From assembly GCA_913055575.1 (NCBI GenBank), contig CAJXLI010000010.1, forward strand, positions 1 to 34,928: a stretch of 34,928 bases of DNA. The letters run 5' to 3'. A program made the translations under genes and the position numbers. The DNA comes from an uncultured Ectothiorhodospiraceae bacterium. GTDB taxonomy: Bacteria > Pseudomonadota > Gammaproteobacteria > Nitrococcales > Halorhodospiraceae. The notes below the pieces were generated by a model that did not search any database, was not told the origin of the DNA, and saw nothing but the letters and a program-made list of their open reading frames with translations. Below are positions 28,624 through 34,928 of this stretch, in pieces (within the stretch, counting starts at the first letter, position 1; every line of letters starts with the position of its first letter).

Positions 28624-29124
28624 ATGGCAAGCGACAGCAAGGTTATCGACTATCTCAAGAAGGGGCTCCGCATGGAGCTCACGGCCATCAATCAGTACCT
28701 CTTGCACTCCCGGCTGGCCCACGACTGGGGCTTCGACAAGCTCGGCGCCAAGGAGGAGGAGGAGTCCCAGGAAGAGCGTGAGCACGCCGACCGTTTCCTC
28801 CAGCGGATCCTCTATCTCGGCGGATCGCCGGAGATGCAGCCCTACGATATCCCCGTAGGCAGCAACGTCCGCGAGCTCCTCGAGGCCGATCTGCAGGGCG
28901 AGAAGGACAGCCTCGCCCTCTACCGGGAGGCGGCGGCCTACTGCGAGTCGGTCCAGGACTACGCCTCGAGGCAGGTGTTCACCGATCTGGTCGCCGACGA
29001 GGAAGAGCACGAGGACTGGCTGGAGACCCAGCTCGCCCTGATGGACAAGCTCGGGGAGGTCCCCTACCTGCGCTCGATCATGGGCGGTGAGCAGATCGCC
29101 CAGGAGACGGCCGGCGAGAGCTGA
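28624..29124 (+). CDS. bfr: Bacterioferritin (ferritin-like diiron protein), Met52 absent
   Basis: KVIDYLKKGLRMELTAINQYLLHSRLAHDWG, EEREHADRFLQRILYLGG, DEEEHEDWLETQLALMDKLG; colinear with E. coli Bfr numbering through residue 54. Confidence 0.93.
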   Translation: MASDSKVIDYLKKGLRMELTAINQYLLHSRLAHDWGFDKLGAKEEEESQEEREHADRFLQRILYLGGSPEMQPYDIPVGSNVRELLEADLQGEKDSLALYREAAAYCESVQDYASRQVFTDLVADEEEHEDWLETQLALMDKLGEVPYLRSIMGGEQIAQETAGES

Positions 29125-29165
29125 CCGGCGCCGTCCCCGAGGGCTAGTACGGTAGCAAGGACCGG

Positions 29166-29199
29166 GACCCCGGCGTGCCTGCTCGGGCGCGCCGGGGTC
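29166..29199. terminator. Bidirectional rho-independent terminator-like hairpin between convergent bfr and hemJ
   Basis: gaccccggcg ... cgccggggtc, 10-bp perfect arms with 14-nt loop, followed by ttgcgtt. Confidence 0.65.
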
Positions 29200-29229
29200 T
29201 TGCGTTCCGGGCCTCGCTGCCGCGGGCGC

Positions 29230-29655
29230 CTAGAACGGCTTGACGACCGCCAGGATGACCACGGGGACGAGCACCAGGACGGGGAGCTCGTTGAACACGC
29301 GGTACCACCTGTGCGAGCGCTCGTTGCGGTCGTCCGCGAAGTCCTGGAGCAGCTGGCCGCAAAAGAGGTGGTAGCCGATGAGCGCCGCGACCAGGCCTAG
29401 CTTGGTGAGCATCCAGCCCGTGTCGAGCAGGCTCGGCGACAGCGTCAGCATCCAGATCCCCATGCCCACCGCCACGATAGCGCTGGGGTTCATGATGCCC
29501 CGGTAGAGCTTGCGCTCCATGACCTTGAAGCGCTCGTTGCTGATCTCGTCTTCCGCCATGGCGTGGTAGACGAATAGCCGGGGCAGATAGAATAGCGCGG
29601 CGAACCAGGTCACGATGCTGATGATGTGGAACGCTTGGATCCAGAGATAGAGCAC
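29230..29655 (-). CDS. hemJ: Protoporphyrinogen IX oxidase HemJ (UPF0093)
   Basis: VLYLWIQAFHIISIVTWFAALFYLPRLFVYHA...ERKLYRGIMNPSAIVAVGMGIWML...GWMLTKLGLVAALIGYH; GTG start 29655 with GGAGG SD 6 nt upstream. Confidence 0.93.
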   Translation of the reverse strand: MLYLWIQAFHIISIVTWFAALFYLPRLFVYHAMAEDEISNERFKVMERKLYRGIMNPSAIVAVGMGIWMLTLSPSLLDTGWMLTKLGLVAALIGYHLFCGQLLQDFADDRNERSHRWYRVFNELPVLVLVPVVILAVVKPF

Positions 29656-29763
29656 GATAAACCTCCTGCCAACTGAACGACGACCGTATTGTAGGTGCAG
29701 GTCCGCCTCGGCAGGGACCCCACCTAGTGCGCTTTTCTGTAACCCCCTGGAGCGATACGACCC

Positions 29764-30798
29764 ATGATCGAAGTAGGCATCGTCGGCGGTACCGGCTACG
29801 CGGGTATGGAGCTGCTGCGCATCGTCGCCCATCACCCGGCGCTCCGGCTGGCGGAGATCACCTCCCGGGCGGAGGCCGGCACGCGGGTCGACGAGCTCAT
29901 GCCCGCCCTGGAGGGCGTGGTGGCGAACCGCTTCCAGGCGCCGGAGCTGGAGCGCCTGAGCCGGTGCGACGTCGTCTTCTTTGCCACCCCCAACGGCATC
30001 GCCATGGAATCGGCGCCGGCACTGCTGGAGGCCGGCTGCCGGGTGATCGACCTGGGCGCCGACTTCCGGCTGCGCGATGCCGCCTCCTGGCAGGCTTGGT
30101 ACGGCATGGCGCACAGCTGCCCCGAGCTGCTCGATGAGGCGGTCTACGGCCTCCCGGAGCGCAATCGCGAGGCCCTGCGCGCGGCGCGCCTGGTGGCCAA
30201 CCCGGGCTGCTACCCGACCGCCGTGGGGCTCGGCCTGCTGCCGCTCCTGGAGGCCGGTGCCCACGGCGGCGCGCCGGTCGTGGCAGACTGCAAGTCCGGG
30301 ATCTCCGGCGCCGGACGCTCGGTTAAGCTGGCCACCCTGTTCAGCGAGGCCAACGAGAACTTCAAGGCCTACGGCGCCGCCGGCCACCGCCACCTGCCGG
30401 AGATCCAGCAGAGCCTCGACGACGCCGCCGGCGCGGCGGTGGACCTGACCTTCGTCCCGCACCTGGTCCCCATGACCCGCGGTATGCAGGCGACCCTCCA
30501 CGTCGGCGTCGACCGCCCGCAGGAGGCGCTCCAGGCCCTCTACCGTGAGCGCTATGCGGCCGAGCCCTTCGTGGAGGTCCTCGAGGCCGGGACGCATCCG
30601 GAGACGCGCTGGATCCGCGGCACCAACCAGTGCCGGATCGGCATCGCGCAGCAGATGGGCCGGGAGGATCGGGCGGTGATCCTGTCCGTGATCGATAACC
30701 TGAACAAGGGCGCTGCCGGGCAGGCGGTCCAGAACGCGAACCTGATGTGCGGGCTCGACGAGGACGCCGGGTTGACGGGGCTGGCCTTTGTCCCGTAG
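29764..30798 (+). CDS. argC: N-acetyl-gamma-glutamyl-phosphate reductase
   Basis: [70 protein letters not shown]-like C-terminus. Confidence 0.97.
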   Translation: MIEVGIVGGTGYAGMELLRIVAHHPALRLAEITSRAEAGTRVDELMPALEGVVANRFQAPELERLSRCDVVFFATPNGIAMESAPALLEAGCRVIDLGADFRLRDAASWQAWYGMAHSCPELLDEAVYGLPERNREALRAARLVANPGCYPTAVGLGLLPLLEAGAHGGAPVVADCKSGISGAGRSVKLATLFSEANENFKAYGAAGHRHLPEIQQSLDDAAGAAVDLTFVPHLVPMTRGMQATLHVGVDRPQEALQALYRERYAAEPFVEVLEAGTHPETRWIRGTNQCRIGIAQQMGREDRAVILSVIDNLNKGAAGQAVQNANLMCGLDEDAGLTGLAFVP

Positions 30799-30802
30799 CG
30801 GT

Positions 30803-30831
30803 TTGACGCGGCCCGGGGCCGGCGACAGAAT
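30803..30831 (+). promoter_or_regulatory. Candidate sigma70-type promoter for erpA (TTGACG-N17-CAGAAT)
   Basis: Exact 17-bp spacer, immediately after the argC stop and upstream of erpA. Confidence 0.5.
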
Positions 30832-30896
30832 CAGGGTACGACCCAGGGTGGGTGCCTACGGAGGCCCCCGCCAGGCCACTTGCGGAGGGATGAGTC

Positions 30897-31268
30897 ATGA
30901 GCGCAACGGCGGAGCCTGAGACCCACAAGCCGGCCGAGGACGAGCTGCTGCTCTTTACCGATGCCGCGGCTGACAAGGTCCGTGAGCTCATCGAGGAGGA
31001 GGACAGCGCCGATCTCAAGCTCCGGGTGTTCATTACCGGCGGCGGCTGCTCGGGGTTCCAGTACGGGTTCACCTTCGACGAGACGGCCGAGGAGGGGGAC
31101 ACCGTCATCGAGAAGCGCGGGGTCCAGATCGTTGTCGACCCCATGAGCGGGCTGTACCTCCAGGGCGCGGAGGTGGACTTCACCAGCGGCATCGAGGGCG
31201 AGCAGTTCGTCATCCGCAACCCGAACGCCACCACGACCTGCGGCTGCGGCTCATCGTTCGGCATCTGA
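30897..31268 (+). CDS. erpA: Iron-sulfur cluster insertion protein ErpA (A-type carrier)
   Basis: [51 protein letters not shown] three-Cys A-type motif. Confidence 0.95.
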   Translation: MSATAEPETHKPAEDELLLFTDAAADKVRELIEEEDSADLKLRVFITGGGCSGFQYGFTFDETAEEGDTVIEKRGVQIVVDPMSGLYLQGAEVDFTSGIEGEQFVIRNPNATTTCGCGSSFGI

Positions 31269-31342
31269 GCCGGGCCGGCAGTCTCGCCGGCGGCTATGCG
31301 CCCGCCACCCCCGTCGGGGCGGCGAGCGCGCAGCGCCGCCGC

Positions 31343-32467
31343 CTACGTACAGGCCCGGGGCGCGTAGAGGCCGCCGAGCACCGCTGCCCGCTCGGCCCCG
31401 GTTACCGCCGGGAGGTTGCCGGCTACGCCGTTGAGCCGCGCCCAGGCGAGCCAGGCGAAGGCGGCCGCCTCGACGTCGTCGGGATCGATACCCAGCGCCG
31501 CCGTGCTCGCTACCGCCATCCCGCTGCACCACGCCTGCAAGCGCGCCATCAGGTAGGTGTTGTGCGCCCCGCCGCCGCAGACCCACAGCCGCTGGCTCCC
31601 CGCCGGGCCCCAGGCTGCCAGCGCCTCGGCGACCGTAGCCGCGGTCAGCTCCACCAGCGTCGCCTGTACGTCCTGCGGCGCCTCGTCCCCGCGGCAGCGC
31701 GCGGCTAGCCACGCCGAGCTGAAGTACTCCGGATCGGTGCTCTTCGGCGGCTCGGCCTGGAAGTACGGGTCAGCGCGCAGCCGCGCCAGCAGCGCCCGGT
31801 CCACCCGGCCGCTGGCGGCCCAGGCCCCGTCGGTGTCGTGGGGAGTGCCCAGGTGGTGGTGCGCCCAGGTGTCGAGCAGGGTATTGGCCGGGCCGCAGTC
31901 GAAGCCCGTGACCGGGCCCTCCGCCGGCATGAGCGTGAGGTTGGCGATGCCGCCGAGGTTGAGAACGGCCTGGTCCTGCCCGGGGTCGTGCCAGCAGTGG
32001 GCGTGGAAGGCCGGTGCCAGCGGCGCGCCCTGGCCGCCCTCGGCCAGGTCGCCGCGGCGGAAGTCCGCCACCACGGGCAGGCCGGTCAGGGCGGCGATCC
32101 GGCTGGGATCGCCGAGCTGCACCGTGGCGCCGTCCCCGGCATCCCCGCCGCGGTGCCAGACCGTCTGGCCGTGACAGCCGATGGCGTGGATCGGAGTCTG
32201 CGCCGGCGCGCGGGCGCGGAGCCGCAAGGCCGCCTCGGCGAAGGCCTCGGCGAGGCGGCGATCCAGGGCGCAGGCCTCGCCCAGCGGGGTGTCCTCGCCG
32301 GCAGCGTGAATAGCCGCGCGCAGATCCTCGCCCAGGGGCAGGCAGTCGCGGGCTGGCGCTGCGCGGGGCCTGCCGTCGGGGTCCAGGTCGAGGAGCGCCG
32401 CGTCCACGCCGTCGGCGCTCGTCCCGGAGATGAGCCCCAGGAACAGGCCGGGCGTAGGCTCCCTCAA
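31343..32467 (-). CDS. anmK: Anhydro-N-acetylmuramic acid kinase
   Basis: LFLGLISGTSADGVDAALLDL, IGCHGQTVWHR, VLNLGGIANLTLM, FDCGPANTLLD, WVCGGGAHNTYLM. Confidence 0.96.
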   Translation of the reverse strand: MREPTPGLFLGLISGTSADGVDAALLDLDPDGRPRAAPARDCLPLGEDLRAAIHAAGEDTPLGEACALDRRLAEAFAEAALRLRARAPAQTPIHAIGCHGQTVWHRGGDAGDGATVQLGDPSRIAALTGLPVVADFRRGDLAEGGQGAPLAPAFHAHCWHDPGQDQAVLNLGGIANLTLMPAEGPVTGFDCGPANTLLDTWAHHHLGTPHDTDGAWAASGRVDRALLARLRADPYFQAEPPKSTDPEYFSSAWLAARCRGDEAPQDVQATLVELTAATVAEALAAWGPAGSQRLWVCGGGAHNTYLMARLQAWCSGMAVASTAALGIDPDDVEAAAFAWLAWARLNGVAGNLPAVTGAERAAVLGGLYAPRACT

Positions 32468-33999
32468 GGCTCCTCGTCCCTCTCCTCCCTCGCGGCCAGG
32501 CGGACCTCTTCCGCATCGCTGCGCAGCACGGTGAGGAGCCTGTCGGCGTGCTCCTCGAACGCTGCCCGGTGCTCGTCGGGGAGGGGCTCGGCTCGGGGCA
32601 GCTCGGCTGTCACCGGGTTGCGGTGGCGGCCGTTGATGATGAGCTCGTAGTGCAGGTGGGGGCCGGTGGACATGCCGGTGTTGCCGACGTAGCCGATGAC
32701 CTCGCCGCGCTCGACCCGCTCGCCCGGGCGCAGGCCTTCGGCGTAGCGCGACAGGTGGGCGTAGCGTGTCCGGTACCGAGCGCTGTGGCGCAGGGTGACG
32801 ACGCGGCCGTAGCCGCCCTTGCGGGTGCGCTCCGTGACCCGGCCCTTGCTGGCGGCGTGCACGGGCGTCCCCCGGGGAGCGGCGAGGTCCACGCCCAGGT
32901 GCGGGCGGCGCACCCCGAGGATGGGGTGGCGGCGATTGCGGTCAAAGGGTGAGCTGATGCGCTGGAAATCCACCGGATAGCGGTTGAAGGTCCGTGTCAG
33001 GCTGGTGCCGTCCGGGGTGTAGAAATCCGCCTCCCCTTCGGGGGTCTCGAAGCGGATGGCCTCCAGGGTCTTGCCGGTAGCATCCAGGCGCACCGCCTTG
33101 AGGCGGGTGTCCAGGAGCTCGCCCGACGGGGCGCGCGTCCTCTCGTACAGCACGGAGAAGGTATCCCCGGGGCGTAGATCCCGTCCCAGGGCGATGTCGC
33201 CGTTGAGGATACGCGCCAGCCTCATGACCAGGCGGTCGCTGAGCCCGGCCTGACGGGCGGAGCGGTAGAGTGAGCCCGTCACCTCGCCCTGGCTCTGCGC
33301 CAGCTCCCGCTCCAGGTCGCGTGGCACCAGCTCGGCCTGGAAGGCGCCGGCCTCGCGCTCGATACGGAGCTCGTGCCCGGGGTCGACGGGGTAGTGGACC
33401 CCGGCCAGCTCCCCTTCCGCGTCGTGCAGCAAGGTCAGGGTGTCGCCGGGGCGTAGCTGGGTGAGGGCCTCGGCCTCCTCGCCGGCGTCCAGGATCCGGA
33501 CGACCTCGGCGGCCGAGTAGCCGGCGCGGTCGAGGATGCGGGAGAAGCTGTCGCCGGCGCGTACCTCGACCTCTTCCTCGTCCCAGCTCGCCTCCGCCGA
33601 CGCTGTCCGCTCCGCCGGTGTCTCCGCCGCGTCAGCCGCCTGGCCCGGCTGTTGGCCGGCGGCGCGCGTGCCGTCGCCCCCGGCCGGCGCGCTGCCCGGC
33701 CCGGCCGGGGAGGTCTCGGGGGGAAGCAGGTAGGCTGTCTGCAGGGGACCGGGCAGGGCGATCAGGCTTGCAGGCTCCGGCTCCGGCGATATGGCTGCCA
33801 CGGAGGCGCCGTTCTCCGGAGGGTCGGTCTTCTGGGGGGCCGGCTGGCCGCGCATGCCCAGCCAGGCCAGCGCCGCGGCGGCGCCGGCCACGCCTACGGT
33901 GGTCGCGAGGGGAGCTAGTCGTCGCCGGCGTGATCGCCGGCCGCCGCGGGTAGGACTCTTGAGGTCGAGATCCGTCAGCCTGCTCTGCAACGTTCGCAC
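32464..33999 (-). CDS. M23-family murein DD-endopeptidase (MepM/OapA-LysM-like) with N-terminal TM anchor
   Basis: [25 protein letters not shown]...[61 protein letters not shown]. Confidence 0.95.
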   Translation of the reverse strand: MRTLQSRLTDLDLKSPTRGGRRSRRRRLAPLATTVGVAGAAAALAWLGMRGQPAPQKTDPPENGASVAAISPEPEPASLIALPGPLQTAYLLPPETSPAGPGSAPAGGDGTRAAGQQPGQAADAAETPAERTASAEASWDEEEVEVRAGDSFSRILDRAGYSAAEVVRILDAGEEAEALTQLRPGDTLTLLHDAEGELAGVHYPVDPGHELRIEREAGAFQAELVPRDLERELAQSQGEVTGSLYRSARQAGLSDRLVMRLARILNGDIALGRDLRPGDTFSVLYERTRAPSGELLDTRLKAVRLDATGKTLEAIRFETPEGEADFYTPDGTSLTRTFNRYPVDFQRISSPFDRNRRHPILGVRRPHLGVDLAAPRGTPVHAASKGRVTERTRKGGYGRVVTLRHSARYRTRYAHLSRYAEGLRPGERVERGEVIGYVGNTGMSTGPHLHYELIINGRHRNPVTAELPRAEPLPDEHRAAFEEHADRLLTVLRSDAEEVRLAAREERDEEP

Positions 34000-34101
34000 T
34001 CCCGTAGGGCGGCTGGGACGGCCGGTCCGGCACGCGGGAGGCCGCTCCCCGTGGCCCCGTCGATCTGCGCGCCGGGTCCTGTTGGACCGCTGGGGCTAAG
34101 A

Positions 34102-34107
34102 TATAAT
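34102..34107 (+). promoter_or_regulatory. Candidate -10 element (TATAAT) for tyrS
   Basis: ggctaagaTATAATacg in the divergent intergenic region, 36 nt upstream of ATG 34144; -35 is weak. Confidence 0.45.
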
Positions 34108-34143
34108 ACGCGATTTCATAGTGAGACGGCTAAGGGGCGAGCC

Positions 34144-34928
34144 ATGACAGCGGAAGATCCACTAGCGATGATCCGGCGCGGCGCCGAGGAGGTCATCCCG
34201 GAGGAGGAGCTCACCGAGCGGCTGCGCTCCGGCAAGCGCTTGCGGGTCAAGGCGGGGTTCGATCCGACGGCGCCGGATCTCCACCTCGGCCATACCGTAC
34301 TGATCAACAAGCTGCGCCAATTCCAGGCCCTCGGCCACGAGGTGGTGTTCCTCATCGGGGACTTTACCGGCACGATCGGCGACCCGAGCGGCAAGAGCGC
34401 CACCCGGCCAGCGCTGATGCCCGAGGAGGTGCGCCAGAACGCGCAGACCTACGAGGAGCAGATCTACACCATCCTCGATCCGGAGCGTACCCGGCTGGTG
34501 TTCAACTCCGAGTGGATGGGCCGCATGCAGGCGGCCGACCTGATCCAGCTCGCCTCCCGCTATACGGTAGCGCGGATGCTCGAGCGGGACGATTTCCACC
34601 AGCGCTACCACGGCGGCTCGTCGATCGCCGTTCACGAGTTCCTCTACCCGCTGGTCCAGGGCTACGACTCGGTGGCGCTGGAGGCCGACTTCGAGCTCGG
34701 CGGCACGGACCAGCGCTTCAACCTCCTCGTCGGCCGCGAGCTGCAGCGCCAGTACGGCCAGCGGCCGCAGACGGTGCTCACGATGCCGCTGCTCGTCGGC
34801 CTCGACGGCCACAAGAAGATGTCGAAGTCCCAGGGCAACTACGTCGGGGTCAAGGAGTCGGCGGAGGAGATCTACGGCAAGCTGATGTCCATCTCCGACG
34901 AGCTGATGTGGCGCTACTACGAGCTGCT
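34144..34928 (+). CDS. tyrS: Tyrosyl-tRNA synthetase (N-terminal part, truncated by window end)
   Basis: Manual translation [61 protein letters not shown]...[45 protein letters not shown]-like HLGH and KMSKS motifs. Not in the ORF track because it runs off the window. Confidence 0.96.
   Translation, partial: MTAEDPLAMIRRGAEEVIPEEELTERLRSGKRLRVKAGFDPTAPDLHLGHTVLINKLRQFQALGHEVVFLIGDFTGTIGDPSGKSATRPALMPEEVRQNAQTYEEQIYTILDPERTRLVFNSEWMGRMQAADLIQLASRYTVARMLERDDFHQRYHGGSSIAVHEFLYPLVQGYDSVALEADFELGGTDQRFNLLVGRELQRQYGQRPQTVLTMPLLVGLDGHKKMSKSQGNYVGVKESAEEIYGKLMSISDELMWRYYEL

Noticed and set aside
29230-30597. 455-aa minus-strand ORF ending in hemJ
   Set aside because: The N-terminal part is antisense to argC; the real HemJ starts at GTG 29655 with a clear GGAGG SD.
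30832-30896. IscR type-2 site in the erpA leader
   Set aside because: The CC..A and TA.GG half-motifs are present but the spacing does not fit the consensus.

Overview
GC-rich chromosomal window of gammaproteobacterial type. Gene order and GC-rich codon use resemble a Chromatiales/Ectothiorhodospiraceae-like genome, but this placement is inference only. Content is mostly housekeeping: gap 3' end, FNR-type regulator, purC, glyA, nrdR-ribD-ribE-ribBX-ribH-nusB-thiL-pgpA, miaB-phoH-ybeY-corC-lnt, HAD phosphatase, rppH, ptsP, bacterioferritin, hemJ, argC, erpA, anmK, M23 peptidase and tyrS (truncated at the window end). The most interesting locus is a tightly overlapped minus-strand operon at about 7.7-2.0 kb: FAD amine-oxidase-like oxidoreductase, DUF1365, CFA-like methyltransferase, CarH/LitR-like MerR regulator, DNA photolyase, then purC 10 nt downstream. 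It looks like a light or photo-oxidative-stress lipid-modification operon. Its MerR regulator lacks the recognisable B12-photoreceptor residues, and its CFA-like enzyme differs from canonical CFA synthase at key active-site positions. Other points of note: an FNR-like regulator with unusual CxCxxC cysteine spacing and a possible autoregulatory FNR half-palindrome; a bacterioferritin lacking the heme-ligand Met52, preceded by a Fur-superfamily-like palindrome inside its putative promoter; a RibB fused to a degenerate GTP cyclohydrolase II domain; and a 50-aa two-helix membrane microprotein missing from the ORF track. No rRNA, tRNA, CRISPR array, transposon or prophage was recognised.
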